Shown here one piece after another: positions 21,604 through 61,866 of a stretch of 64,000 nucleotides of DNA. Positions within the stretch are counted from its first letter, which is position 1. Every line of letters begins with the position of its first letter. The stretch covers positions 325,979 through 389,978 of the forward strand of contig CAJNDS010002451.1 in the NCBI GenBank assembly GCA_905221605.1. Direction: 5' to 3'. A program made the position numbers and the translations under genes. The notes beneath the pieces are model-generated. The model was not told where the DNA came from. It did no database searches and was given only the letters and a program-made list of their open reading frames with translations. The DNA is from Symbiodinium natans. Lineage: Eukaryota > Sar > Dinophyceae > Suessiales > Symbiodiniaceae.

Positions 21604-22814
21604 CCAATGTGTATAGTATAAACTACCCAAAATTCCATTCTACTTGCATGTAGCTAAAGGCCCTCAGCTCTAAACCTATACTGCACAATGGGAGGGTGGA
21701 AGGGTGGGGAGGGGGTGGGGAAGGGTGGGGAAAGCGGATTACACTGCATTTCTTGCCGTCTATTTGCCTCTATTGCGCCCGCAGCATGCTTGCGACATGC
21801 AGGTGACACGGCAAGATGCCCCGAGAATTCTTCAAGGACGGTGCGGCAGGCGAACGAAGACGCTCAGCTTCACAAAGTCTGAGGTATCTTCCAAGGCCAC
21901 AGACCCTCCTTGCTCAAAATCTTAAGCACTTGGGGAAGTGGTCAGTTACTTCCCCTTAAAGTGGAATCGTTGGGGTTCAGCTTTGCAGGATTCTACCTCA
22001 TGTTCTTTTCCTGGTTCAGGGCCACTGCTCGATAAATGCCAGCCGCATTGCTGCACATTCTCGCACGCAAGCGCTTGCTATCTTTAACTACTCAAGTTGG
22101 ACAATCTTCCGCTCTCTTGCTTCGTCTTGTATTCTATCATCAGCGGACAACACAATGTTGAACAGGTTCATTCCATGTTCGATGTGCTGGGGACCTTGCA
22201 GAAGCCGCGCGCAAGATGCATGACCTGTCTACTGCAATCAGAATCAATACGGCTTGCAGCGCGCAAGCTATCGTAATTCCCACCTCTTCGTTCTATCTCG
22301 CCGATGCAGTTTGCAGTCCGCTGCGTTGTCTTCGGCGTGGACTGACCCTCGAAAAGCATGTTTTAGAGAAGTGACGATATATATATATATATACATATAT
22401 ATAGATGTACGATGATCGAAAATTCTATCTTATGATGTATCCTGTAAAGTGGACACAGCTCAGCGCTGATCAAAACTGAGTGCTTTTTTTCTGGGAGTTA
22501 TCTTTGAAGCGCTTCGCAATCTGCCTCTGGACGCTTCTCCGAAGGTAATTAGATGCCTTTGTGCACGGTGTAACCATTTCATTGCCATTGGTTTTTCTTT
22601 GAGAACAGATCTGGAGTTGTATTCTCGTGAGTGGACCTGAACCAGCACAGGAGTTGTGCTTTTGTCTCTGTTGAGCACAGACCTGAAAACAACAAAATCT
22701 CACCCCAAGTGGTATAGCCTGCGTACAATCCCAAAACCCTAAATGCTCGCTCGGTAGGTATATAAATAGAAACCGAAGTAGCATTCCTCAGCAGAGCCGG
22801 AGCTTGATATAGGC
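21604..22814. other. Longest repeat-poor stretch left of 24 kb, no gene recognised
   Basis: Contains almost no heptamer. An (AT)n run lies at 22377-22402. Open frames exist on both strands (for example - 22470-22784) but none has a recognisable motif. A multi-exon gene cannot be excluded. Confidence 0.4.
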
Positions 22815-23056
22815 ATCGGAATAATTCCTAACAATATTCCTCTGTGGTCCCTTTCTTTTGATACTATAATAATTATTCAGGCCCCTATATGACAAGCATG
22901 TCAGGCTAGCCGTGCTCGCTGGCAGATTTCCTTGGCTCGCTCCTTGTCCTCCTGACATACGGGTCGGAGTAATTACCCTTATGGTCCCTTTATAAATATG
23001 CTATAATAACCCCCCCCAAAACCCTGTTCTAGTGATATATTCAGGCCCCTATGTTA
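22815..23056 (+). repeat. Two 'GGTCCCTTT...GGCCCCTATGT' family copies in tandem
   Basis: Copy one (22815-22897) and copy two (22970-23056) both run from a CGGA(G/A)TAAT start through TGGTCCCTTT to ATTCAGGCCCCTAT. They flank a 75-base island whose + frame reads RARWQISLARSL. Confidence 0.65.
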
Positions 23057-23317
23057 GGCGCATGCGGCTTGGGATTTACGGTAGCAGGCTAGAGACCCTC
23101 CACCCTAAACCTCAAAGAACATCCGAAGCATCGCTTGTCCCTGTACATAAGCATTCAAGATGCTGCGCGTGCTACGCCCGAAAGCCCACAGCTTGAAGCA
23201 TGTGAAGCCTCGCGAGGGGAATCGAAGCACTGGTCCTACCACAATGGCCCGATAGCTGCGCACCTTAATGCCTTAACCGTATCCGCACCAGCAAAGGGGC
23301 CCTTTAATAGTGTTCTC

Positions 23318-23369
23318 ATATATATATATACATATACATAAATCAACAGTAAATAAGCGTGTATGTATG

Positions 23370-23400
<31 letters not shown>
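23318..23400. repeat. (TA)n and TATG microsatellite
   Basis: TA runs with GTATGTATGTATG between; simple sequence only. Confidence 0.85.
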
Positions 23401-24079
23401 CCATGGTTAACACATCACCCACATGGTGCTGGTTTCCGGTTGCTCTTTCAATCGAACTGGCAGCTTCGGAACAATTCTCCCACGTGCCGGGTGTACGGGG
23501 GAGCCTCGAGATTAAAGAATGTATGCCTGAAGCAGAAGTCGGGTTTATCGGGTTTGGCTCTCAGGGTATAGGGTTTAGATAGGGGTCCCTGACTACGCAT
23601 GAAGCTATGCCCCAAACCCTGCTAAACTGGGTTGCACCAGGGGCCGAAAGGTCCTGCTTCGGAAAATTCTGAGGTCCTATGCCCTAAGGCCTAAACCCTA
23701 AACCCCAAACAGGGTTTTCCTGGTTTTGAAGGGAAACAAAGGTTTAAGGTCTGGCGTCTCAGCGTGGTGTTGGGCTTACCCCCTTAAGCCTGAAACTGAA
23801 AGACCCTAAGCGTAACCCATTAGCCCACACCCAAGATGTACGCCCTGTGGTTTGGGGCTTTGGGGTTTAGGCTTTAGGGTTTAGGGTTTGGGGTTTAGGG
23901 TTTAGGGTTTAGGCTTTTAAGACTTAGGGAAACGACCGAGGCTTGTGCCAGGCAAGCCACAGAGGTTTACCTGTAGACGTGCGCAGCATCAGCCGCTCAG
24001 ACGAAGCTGAATATTCTGGGTTTAGGGTTTAGGGTTTAGGGTTCAGGGTTCAGGTTTCAGGGTTCAGGGTTCAGGGTCT

Positions 24080-24590
24080 GTTCCACCTTGGACCCCTTAG
24101 GTTGTACCTTTGGGTTTGGGGACCCGTTTAAAGATCCTCGAAGGGAATATAAGGGCCAGATCAGGGGTCCGAGTATGACTCCCTTGAAAGTTGGGAGCTT
24201 GTCCGGGATTTCCCGTCTTAGCCTGCCGAGGGGAGATCGCCTTGTAGTTCTTGGGAATGCTTGCCTGTTTTTGAGGTACAGAGAGACTGCCCTGGGGAGA
24301 AGTCAAAGATTCAGGTCTAGAGAGATGGAACTCGCACGATGGTTAGTTGAGTTCCGATCTGGAGAGTCCACAAGCGGACGACAAGCATGGACCCAAAAAG
24401 GCGCAGCTCCCCCTGCCCACGTCCTTGCATTCTTCAGCGCTTACGTCAGGCAGGCCATCAGGCACCAAGCTCATCCTCCTGAATGAGGTTTTGAAGATAA
24501 CATGGAGCCTTTCTTTACTGTCTAGGGTTTTGGGGTGGGATTGCAGGCCATCAAAGGACACTAAGGGGTTCCAGGTCCGGGTTTAGGGTT
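24080..24590. other. Unique sequence, no gene recognised
   Basis: A 132-residue + frame (24088-24486) and overlapping - frames are open, but none shows a domain or a codon pattern I can distinguish from chance. Confidence 0.35.
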
Positions 24591-24662
24591 TAGGGTTTAG
24601 GGTTTAGGGTCCAGGGTTCAGGGTTCAGGGTTCAGGGTTCAGGGTTCAGGGTTCAGGGTTTG
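24580..24662 (+). repeat. TTTAGGG array passing into GGGTTCA units
   Basis: Four TTTAGGG units pass into seven GGGTTCA units, a clear block of one sequence variant, implying local expansion of a mutated heptamer. Confidence 0.85.
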
Positions 24663-24681
24663 GGGGTTCTATGTCTGCCAG

Positions 24682-24710
24682 GTGCAACTTGGCGCACCCT
24701 CGGACATGCC
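24682..24710 (+). CDS. Candidate PPR micro-exon (uncertain)
   Basis: Follows TGCCAG and reads VQLGAPSDMP, matching the end of a PPR first half with Met at register 24 (Trp of the motif counted as 14). It would join the island at 26249 with a CC|G codon split. Weak on its own; included because it fits frame and order. Confidence 0.25.
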
Positions 24711-24769
24711 GCCCGCTGGCATCAAGCATGGGGACTCCTGCCGCTGCTGGGCAAGGCGAAATCAGCAAC

Positions 24770-25140
24770 TAAACCCTAAGCCCTAAACCCTAAGCTTAAG
24801 CCCTAAACTGCCCTAAGCCCTCGACCCGAAGCCCTAAACCTAAGCCTTAAGCCCGAAGCCCTAAGCCCTAAGCGCTAAGCCCAAAGCCCAAAGCCCTAAG
24901 CCCTAAGCGCTAAGCCCTAAGCGCTAAGCCCTAAGCCCTAAGCCCAAAGCCCAAAGCCCTAAGCCCTAAGTCGTAAGCGCTAAGCCCTAAGCGCTAAGCC
25001 CTAAGCCCTAAACCCTAAACCTAAGCCCTAATCCCTAAACCCTAAACCTAAGCCCGAAGCCCTCAACCCTAAACCTAAGCCCTAAGCTCTAAGCCCTAAA
25101 CCTAAGCCCTAAGCCCTAAACCTAAGCCCTAAACCCAAAA
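24770..25140 (-). repeat. Variant telomeric block with higher-order pattern (CCCTAAG/CGCTAAG/CCCAAAG)
   Basis: Heptamers here are mostly CCCTAAG, with CGCTAAG and CCCAAAG in a recurring order, so that a string of about eleven heptamers (around 24885-24960) repeats shortly after. This shows segmental duplication within the array, unlike the pure CCCTAAA blocks. Confidence 0.75.
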
Positions 25141-25188
25141 CCGGGCTACACCCAACCAAGTCCCCGTTAGCTGCAAACCTTAAGCCCT

Positions 25189-25320
25189 ACTTGAAGGATC
25201 ATTGGTACTTAGAAGTAGGGTTCTAAGTAAGGAAACCTACATTCTCAGCCTTCATTAAGCTTGCAATGTAGGTTGCCTTACTTGTAACCCTACCTATATC
25301 TACCGGGAACCTTCAAGTAC
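25189..25320. mobile_element. MITE-like inverted repeat, 'GGTTCATG' relative
   Basis: Starts TACTTGAAGG and ends CCTTCAAGTA, with GTAGGGTT..AAGTAAGG and CCTTACTTGTAACCCTAC paired inside. 132 bp, non-coding. Confidence 0.65.
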
Positions 25321-25504
25321 ACGGCTTGATTGATGTATGGAAACAGGATTTAGGGCTTGGGGTTTTTGAGGTTTAGGGATCTTGGGTGTGGTGGGTGTGG
25401 GTGGGGTTTAGTAGGGTTGGTATCCCAGGAGCAGGAGCCACATGCTTCGGCTGCAATCGTGGACAAAGGCTTTACAATGAGTAGCCTATTCTATACCCTT
25501 CCAG

Positions 25505-25815
25505 CGAAGTAAGTAAGTAAGTAAGGAAGTAAGTAAGTAAGTGAGCAAGTAAGTAAGAGAGTATGTGTGTATGCATGTCTGTATGTCTGCATGTCTGTGT
25601 TTCTGTATGTCTGTATGTATGTTTGTATGTATGCATGTATGTCGGCATGCATGCATGTATGTATGCATGCATGCATGTATGTATGTGTGTATGTATGTGC
25701 GTATACACAACTAAAACTATAGATGAGTAAATACATATATCGATAAACCAAAGTGTGTGTGTATATACATGTATATACAAATATATATGTATATATATAT
25801 ATATACGTATCAGTT
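25505..25815. repeat. Tetranucleotide microsatellites (AAGT)n and (GTAT)n
   Basis: AAGT repeats pass into GTATGTATGCATG-type repeats and end in (TA)n. Long open frames rich in His, Tyr and Thr here are produced by the repeat. Confidence 0.9.
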
Positions 25816-26248
25816 ATTGGTTGCATTTTACTGATAATGATACAGTTTCAGTGCAGGGTTTCGGGCCCATGCTTTGGGTTTAGGACGAGTAGGAGCTACA
25901 GCCAGGCGTCGGTGGAGGTTGATACGATTGCCTGCAGCAGCCCGGCTTGAACCCTAGCGGGTTTAGGTTGACATCGTCAATACGGGGTTTATGGTTTCAG
26001 AGTGTAGTGTTCCAAGGTTTGCAGGGTTTTTGTTGGGTTTGGGGCTTAGGGGCTCACTAGCGCTTGGACCGCCTGGGTTCAGCTACCCAGCTCCGGTCTT
26101 CTTGAACCCTACCGTGCACACCACAAACATTGAAGGGTTTAGGGTCTTGGCAGGTTTAGGGGTTTAGGGTTTAGGGCTAGGATTTAGGGTTTAGGGTTTT
26201 GAGCTTAGGGTTTAGGGTTTAGGGCTTAGGGTTTCGTCGTCTGAAAAG

Positions 26249-55822
<29,574 letters not shown>

Positions 55823-55841
55823 GCCGCTGGCCTTTTTACTT

Positions 55842-55945
55842 AGGGTTTAGGGTTTAGGGATGGGGTTTAGGGTTTAGGGTTAGGGTTCAGGGTTTAGGGT
55901 TTACGGTTTAGGGCTTAGGGTTTAGGGTTTAGGGTGCAGGGTGTA
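55842..55945 (+). repeat. TTTAGGG variant array
   Basis: TTTAGGG with TTCAGGG, TTTACGG and TGCAGGG variants, following the last firm PPR exon. Confidence 0.88.
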
Positions 55946-55959
55946 GGGTTGAGGAACCA

Positions 55960-56061
55960 GAGTAGGCCCTTTTTCCCTTTTGTTGTTTAAGGGTCAAGGG
56001 CTCCCTTCTGAGCCCTTTCAACCAAGAAGGGTACCCTTTCTATTCCTCGGTTGCTCTTGGG
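55960..56061. mobile_element. Possible MITE, 'CAGTAG/TACTGGGC' family
   Basis: GTAGGCCCTTTTTCCC, AAGGGTACCC and TTCCTCGGTTGCTCTTGG in family order. A 40-base tail (GGTTGCTCTTGGGTCTAAGTTA..GGGGAACAAAAA) is directly repeated at 56093-56136. Confidence 0.55.
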
Positions 56062-56808
56062 TCTAAGTTACGTGCCGACGGGGAACAAAAATCGGTTACT
56101 CTTGGGTCTAAGTTAAGTGCCGACGGGGAACAAAAACTGTGTCAATTCCTTATGTCCCCCGCTACCCTTAATGCCTCAACCCTGAATCCTAAGCCATTGT
56201 GGCACCCTGTCTATCGCGGAGCTTGAGGTCTAGAGGTACAAGGGAAAGAGCTTTTTTTGGTGCTGAAAGGGTTCGGGAGTTGTGTGTTTTTGCGTTTGAC
56301 ATGTTCAAGCACTTGGAGTTTTGCTTGGGTTTTTCGGTGAACACGCGAGTTGCAACTTCTAGACCTAGAAGTTGCCTGTTTTGGGGGGATGGGGGGGGGA
56401 CGGGTAAAATTGGTGAGATGAGCTTGAAGGGGGAAGCTTATGGGCTGCAGTGCCTCTTGCGGACTTGAGGGTTTTTGGGGTTTAGGGACTTTGGGGTTAA
56501 GGGACTTTGGGGTTTAGGGTTTAGGGTTTAGGGGGCTCGGGGTTTAGGGTTTGGGGTGAAGGAGTTTAGGCTCTGTGGGCTCCGGGTTGAAGATCTTTTG
56601 CCGCGTGTTGGGCAGGTTCGCTGGTCTTGGTAAGCAAGGGTTCTAAGGAGTTAGGGTGTTCCGTTGCTGTTTTCCTCTTTCAACGGAGTCAAACTTGGTG
56701 ATAGGATCCTAGGATCTCCTTGTTGTTTGCCTCATCTGGAAGCAAGGTAGGCCCTAGGGTTATTTGCCCCAGGCCCTAAACCCCAAACCCTAAACCGTCT
56801 CTGCCAAG

Positions 56809-56850
56809 GGCAGCCTGCCAATGCTGATGAATGCTGAGCTGCCCCAGCGG
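56809..56850 (+). other. Candidate PPR-like island
   Basis: After GCCAAG; reads GSLPMLMNAELPQR, loosely like the A-L-L-M helix. The phase with 55822 is not exact. Weak candidate for a further exon. Confidence 0.2.
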
Positions 56851-56879
56851 GCTGCAAATGTTTTCCGTAGTCAGAGTCG

Positions 56880-57420
56880 CATTCTCTGAACGTCAAGAGC
56901 AGCATGTGTATCTGGATAGCCACACACAAATTGTGTGCCTATAGGTTGCAGTTGCAGTGTTACTATAATGTGTTCTGTGCATATATATATACATACATAA
57001 TACACACTAATAAAGTAGGCAGCGAAGTGGTTCTTCAGACATAGTAAGGCAAGTAGCGTAGGCCACGAAGACAAGGTGTGACGTTTGTGACTTTGTGACG
57101 CGTGCTGTGGATACTCAAAGTTGTATGATACCGGTGCAAAGGATCCGGAACCTGCTAGTTGGCATTGTTTGGGGCGATGTCCCTGGCGAGCCTCAGCATG
57201 AGAGGTAAGTAGGGCTTCGCGTTCAGTGTCTACACAGGAGCGCGATCTGCCACACAAGTTGTATCGTGAAAGGAAGCTCGCACAAACTTGCTCCTTTCTG
57301 CGACCTATGCCTGCCATTCTCGCTATGATGCTTAGGGCGTGTCCCTATGATGCGAGCTCGAAAGGCATTTGTTGAGACCTGTGCACCAGTGGTTTGGAAC
57401 TGCCGCAACACCTGCTCAGA
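56880..57420. other. Unique sequence, no gene recognised
   Basis: Heptamer-free. A 148-residue - frame (56871-57317) is open but shows no motif and includes low-complexity AT sequence. Confidence 0.4.
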
Positions 57421-58145
57421 TGGTTGTACCTAAACCTAAACCCTGAACTCTAACCAATACTTTCAGAGAGTACTACAACTGGACCCCGTCTATGCTCCCA
57501 AGCTCACAAGGTTCCGAAAGTTTAGGATGTCGAGGGACAAGTCCTTCCTCAAAAATCCACCGAAACTGGCAGCCTGCTTCCTCGAAGCTTTTCGGGGTGC
57601 AGGTTATAGGGTTTAGGTTTCGGGGCGGTTTAGGGTTTGGCGTTTGTGTTTTGGGGTTGTAAGTAAGGTTCCTGGACCCCCAAGGTTCCTGCACCCTCAG
57701 ATCACCCAGAATAATAGCCGCTACGCCCAAACTAAAACTCATATGGGCCATAATAACAAGTAGGGCGGGGGGGTAGGTTCATGGGTTTAGGGTATTTAGT
57801 AAGGTTATCAGTAGGGTAGCTGCTGTCTTTCTGGGATTAAGTCAACGACATAAACCGTGTAGTGTCATGCCTTATAGAGCCTGAACGCCAAACCCAAAAC
57901 CTACGGGTTTAGGGCTTGGGGGGGGGGGGGGTACTTAAATCCAGAGCCCCCGAACCCCAGAAACCCCCTCCACGGTAGAATGCAGACGCTTACATGATTG
58001 CTAGTACCATTCCCTGAGAATGCCCGTCATAATTGGCCAGCCAACTTCCCCCTCTAAGGACAAAAAGCATGAGAACTGCCTCTTAAACCCCAAAACCTAA
58101 ACCCGAACCCTAAACCCTAAACCCTAAACGTAGCGCCCTTCCGAG

Positions 58146-58190
58146 GTTGCGCCGGAGGCAACCTGTATGCTGGTACGCTAGACATCCATG
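58146..58190 (+). CDS. Possible PPR exon (CAGGNLY)
   Basis: After TTCCGAG; reads CAGGNLYAGTLDIH with an aromatic six after Cys, as in the PPR Cys-Trp spacing. GC donor (GCAAGC). Not joinable in frame to its neighbours as read. Confidence 0.3.
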
Positions 58191-58619
58191 GCAAGCCCAA
58201 CGGAAAGGCTGGTCCCCTTGTTGCGGTATTGAGCTTAGGGCTTGATGTTTAGGATTTAGGGTTTAGGGCTTAAGGTTTAGGGCTTAGGGTTTGGGGTTTA
58301 GGGTTTGGGGGGGGGTTAAGGGTATTTTTTTGGCGGGGGTTTTTAGTCAGGGCTTTTCAGGGCTCGGGCTGTAGCCAGGAGTGCTTTGTACCTTGCGATC
58401 AGACACATGTCCCTGAGTTTTTGTTCACTCCATAGTCTATAATTCTATAGCCAGCAATAGAAGTTGATGAGGGCTTAGGGTTTAGGGTTTGAGCCCTGAG
58501 GGTTCCAAGTAGTTCGGACGCTGTGAAGGAGCAAAATGCGTCTCGTGTTTTTTGTGTTTGGTTCCTGGCTTGCTGTATCTGTGTCCTGTTTGTCCTTGCT
58601 TTCTTGTAGATCCTGAGCC

Positions 58620-58990
58620 TTAGAACCCTGAAGCCCAAAGCCCAAATCCTAAATCCCAAACCCTTAACCCTAAATCCCAAACCCTTAACCCTAAATCCCA
58701 AACCCTTAACCCTACATCCCAACCGTCAACCCTAAATCCCAAACCCGAAGCCCCAAACCCCTCTGAATCCCAAACCCCCAGCCTTCAACCGTCAATCCCA
58801 GACCCTGGGCCCCAAACCCCAAACCAAGACCCCTAAACCCCACACCCTCAACCTCAAACCCTAAACCCTAAACCCTAAACCCTAAACCCTAACCCTAAAC
58901 CCTAAACCCTAAACCCTAAACCCTAAACCCTAAACCCTAAACCCTAAACCCCAAACCCCAAACCCCAAACCCCAAACCCTCAACCTCAAG
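58620..58990 (-). repeat. CCCTAAA/CCCTTAA/CCCAAAT variant arrays
   Basis: Starts with a higher-order repeat (AACCCTAAATCCCAAACCCTT, about four times), then pure CCCTAAA (58857-58950), then CCCCAAA. Confidence 0.9.
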
Positions 58991-59228
58991 TCCAAAACCC
59001 TGAACCTTACGTCCCAAACCCAACCCTAAGCCCTAATCCCTGAAGATTGGCCTTGCCAGGTTTAGGGGTTTAGGATTTAGGGTTTAGGGTTTAGGGTTTA
59101 GGGTTTAGGGCAAAGCTTGGGATCCTCAACCATCCTGAACCCAAAGCATAAGAGGTCTTCAGGCTCTCTGAGTGTGGTGGTGTTTAGAAGAGTTAACGTA
59201 TCTAGGTCAGCTAGGGTACGTCGGGAAT

Positions 59229-59310
59229 TTAGGGTTTAGGGTTTAGGGTTTAGGGTTTAGGGTTTAGGGTTTAGGGTTTAGGGTTTAGGGTTTAGGGTTT
59301 AGGGTTTAGG
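59229..59310 (+). repeat. Interstitial telomeric array (TTTAGGG)n
   Basis: Eleven or twelve perfect units. Confidence 0.95.
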
Positions 59311-59396
59311 CATCTAGTCTAGGGTAGTTAGGGTATCTAAAATAGGCACCAAGCAGCTCTCAACCATCCTACACCCCCAAAGCAAATATTGGGGTC

Positions 59397-59537
59397 GGAA
59401 TAATTACTGATCGTGTTCCCTTGGAGTCCCTTTATAATTATAGAATAGCCCCCCCCCCCCAAAAAAAAAGAAAAAAAGATCAGAATAAAAAAGCAAACAA
59501 ACCAAAAAACCTATTCTAATTCTTCAGGCCGCTACTG
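59397..59537 (+). repeat. Dispersed element, 'CCCTTATGGTCCCTT' family, expanded
   Basis: GGGGTCGGAATAATTAC, GTCCCTTTATAATTATAGAATAG, then the usual CCCCCCAAAA block grown into an A-rich tract of about 60 bases, then CCTATTCTAATTCTTCAGGCCGCTA. Confidence 0.65.
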
Positions 59538-59593
59538 TATACCCGAAGCCGAAACCCTAAAGCCTAAACCCTAAACCCTAAACCCCACTTCAG

Positions 59594-59644
59594 GGCGTGC
59601 TGTACAACCTGGACACTGGGGAGTGCGATGTGGGCACGTACAAC
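59594..59644 (+). CDS. Probable PPR exon (CDVGTYN half)
   Basis: After ACTTCAG; reads GVLYNLDTGECDVGTYN with Asp-Val and Thr-Tyr-Asn at PPR registers 32-36 and 1-2. A GC donor (GCTGAA) follows. Suggests the PPR gene, or another one, continues past 56 kb. Confidence 0.4.
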
Positions 59645-59704
59645 GCTGAACTCAAGCAGACAGGCCTGCAAGCGCCCGAGTCCACCCAAAAAACACTAAA
59701 CCCC

Positions 59705-59837
59705 CCTTAGCCCTAAACCCTAAACCCTAAACCCTAAACCCTAAACCCAAAACCCTAAACCCTGAACCCTAGACCCTAAACCCTAAGCCCTAAGCCCTAA
59801 ACCCTAAACCCTAAACCCTAAACCCTAAACCCCAGCC
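59705..59837 (-). repeat. Interstitial telomeric array (CCCTAAA)n
   Basis: About 18 units with CCCTAAG and CCCTAGA variants. Confidence 0.93.
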
Positions 59838-59969
59838 CCCCAAAAGCCCAGATCTCATGACACATCCACGGCGCCAGGGGCCGGCGTGCGCTTCAGCCGA
59901 GACAGGGAGGAGGCCTATGCCTTGGACAGCGGCAAGGTGAAGGCCGGGACTTTTCTTTTTCGTTTGGTG

Positions 59970-60190
59970 TGGGGTTTAGGGTTTAGGGTTTAGGGTTTAG
60001 GGTTTAGGGTTTAGGGTTTAGGGTTTAGGGTTTGGGGTTTGGGGTTTGGGTTTAGGGTTTAGGGTTTAGGGTTTAGGGTTTAGGGTTTAGGGTTTAGGGC
60101 TTAGGGTTTAGGGTTTAGGGTTTGGGGTTTGGGGTTTGGGGTTTGGGGTTTGGGGTTTGGGGTTTGGGGTTTGGGGTTTGGGGTTGGCTT
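59970..60190 (+). repeat. TTTAGGG array passing into TTTGGGG
   Basis: About 220 bases: TTTAGGG, two TTTGGGG, TTTAGGG again, then ten consecutive TTTGGGG. The last block is a pure expansion of a one-base variant. The Pro/Asn/Lys frame on the other strand is an artefact. Confidence 0.95.
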
Positions 60191-60656
60191 GGGGTGTGAG
60201 GTTCGGGCGTAAGGTTTAGGGTTCGTCAACCCTAACCCAAACCCCAAAACCCCACAATTAGGAGTGTCGTGTTCCGGGCTAGACGTTTCCATCGCAACAA
60301 TGTCGTCAGCACCCAAAATTCTTAGCTCCGAGGCCCGCATTCCCCGCCAAATAGGTGCCCACTGCAACCTTAAACCCTAGAGTCACGGAAAGCTTTTGTT
60401 TTTGGGTGCGGGGGGCTTGGGCGTGTTGAGGCTCTTAGCCGCACCCCAAGTTTTCGCCCCACTCAATTTTCACTCGGGCTCTGGGCACCATGGAGAAGGG
60501 CGTTCGGGTCTACTGCTTGGGGAGCAGGTTTTAGGGTTTAGGGTTTGGGATTTCGGGTAACCCCATAAACCCTAGACCTCCTTAAGCCCCCAAAAACCGT
60601 AAACCCCCTATCCCCACCCTAAACCCCTTAAACCCTAAGCCCTAACACCCTCGCAG

Positions 60657-60696
60657 GAAAAGATCCCAGCCATGAGCAGCGCCCTAGATCGCGCGG
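60657..60696 (+). CDS. Possible PPR exon (PAMSSALDRAG)
   Basis: After CTCGCAG; reads EKIPAMSSALDRA, similar to the NAAMSACERAG half. GT donor (GTGAGG). Flanked left by CCCTAAA and right by TTTAGGG as the better exons are. Confidence 0.3.
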
Positions 60697-60719
60697 GTGA
60701 GGGCCCCAAGCCCCTGAAC

Positions 60720-61020
60720 TGTTCCGGCTTAGGGTTTAGGGTTTGGGGCTTTACGGTTTAGGGTTTAGGGTTTGGGGTTTGGGGATTGGGGTTTGGGGAT
60801 TGGGGTTTAGGGTTTAGGGTTTAGGGCTCCAGGTTTAGGGCTCGGGGTTTACGGTCTGGGGTTTAGGGCTCGGGATTGAGGCTTTGGGATTTAGGGTCTA
60901 GGGCTCGGGTTTAGGGTTTGGGTTTAGGGTTGAGGACTCGGGGTTTAGGGTGTAAGGTTCAGGGCTCGGGGTTGAGGGTTTGGAGTTTAGGGTTTAGGGC
61001 TCAGGGGTTAGGGCGTTTTG
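60720..61020 (+). repeat. Degenerate TTTAGGG/GGGCTCGGGG tract
   Basis: TTTAGGG, TTTGGGG and a repeated TTTAGGGCTCGGG phrase. No gene. Confidence 0.8.
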
Positions 61021-61051
61021 GGGTTTAAATTTTATGAATTTTAAGGGCTTT

Positions 61052-61140
61052 CCCTAAACCCTAAACCCTAAACCCTAAACCCTAAACCCTAAACCCTAAG
61101 CCCTAAGCCCTAAGCCCTAAACCCTAAACCCTAAACCCTG
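61052..61140 (-). repeat. Interstitial telomeric array (CCCTAAA)n
   Basis: About 12 units with a CCCTAAG block in the middle; TTTAGG-type variants follow to 61420. Confidence 0.93.
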
Positions 61141-61508
61141 GAGGCTTCGGGTTTGGGGGTTTAGGAGGCGTGGGGGCGTTTTGGGTTTAGGAGGCTTCGG
61201 GTGTTTGGAGTTTAGGGAGTGTCGGGGTTTAGAGTTCAGGTCTTAGGGTTTAGGGTTCAGGGTTTAGGATTTAGGGTTCAGGGGGGGTTTAGAGTTCAGG
61301 GTAAGGGTTCAGGTGGTTTGCGGGTTTCGTTTATAGAGTTTTAGGGGGTAGGGTTTGGGGGTTTTGGGGTTCAGGGGTCGGGGTTTCTGGGTTTTGGGGG
61401 TGTGGGTGTAACTAGGTTTTACTTTTGGGGAAGTGAGGGGGGCATAGGGGCTGATATCGTGCTGTGGACCTTTGTAACAGTCTAGGGCCAACACGTAGTC
61501 AGAGTATA

Positions 61509-61747
61509 CCTTGCCTATTTAGGCTAATAATGCCACCGCCAACCCATTAGATGATCATTCCTAGGATCCCCCCTACATTTCACCGATATATCACTACTAC
61601 TTCCCCCATTAGATGATCATTCCTAGGATCCCCCCTACACTTCACCGATATATCACTACTACTTCCCCATTATCAATACAATTCTAGGAATAACCATAAC
61701 CTCATCTATTATCCCTAAGGTGGCATTATTGGCCTAAATAGGCAAGG
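61509..61747. mobile_element. 239-bp element with 29-bp terminal inverted repeats
   Basis: The first 29 bases (starting CCTTGCCTATTTAGGC) and the last 29 (ending GCCTAAATAGGCAAGG) are reverse complements with one mismatch. Inside, a 62-bp unit starting CCCATTAGATGATCATTCC is tandemly repeated (61543-61604 and 61605-61666) with one base difference. Non-coding and non-autonomous; superfamily not assigned, and no target duplication is visible. It directly precedes the AT-rich gene. Confidence 0.85.
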
Positions 61748-61866
61748 GGGGTCTCGTAGAATTTGGTTCAGGGTTTAGGGTTAAGGGTTAAAACTACATT
61801 GTAATTATAAAATATAACTGCGTATGTATTATAATTACATTATAACTATGCTGGTGAGGAGGCTAT

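Noticed and set aside
22897-22970. Island reading RARWQISLARSL as a PPR exon
   Set aside because: The Trp spacing fits loosely, but no partner half-motif or in-phase neighbour is found, and the complementary strand is just as coding-like.
25472-25826. His/Tyr/Thr-rich - strand frames
   Set aside because: Encoded by GTAT and ATGC tetranucleotide repeats.
60101-60367. Pro/Asn/Lys-rich frames such as QTPNPKP repeats
   Set aside because: Translation of CCCCAAA or CCCTAAA heptamers; also seen at 37968, 50366 and 50885.
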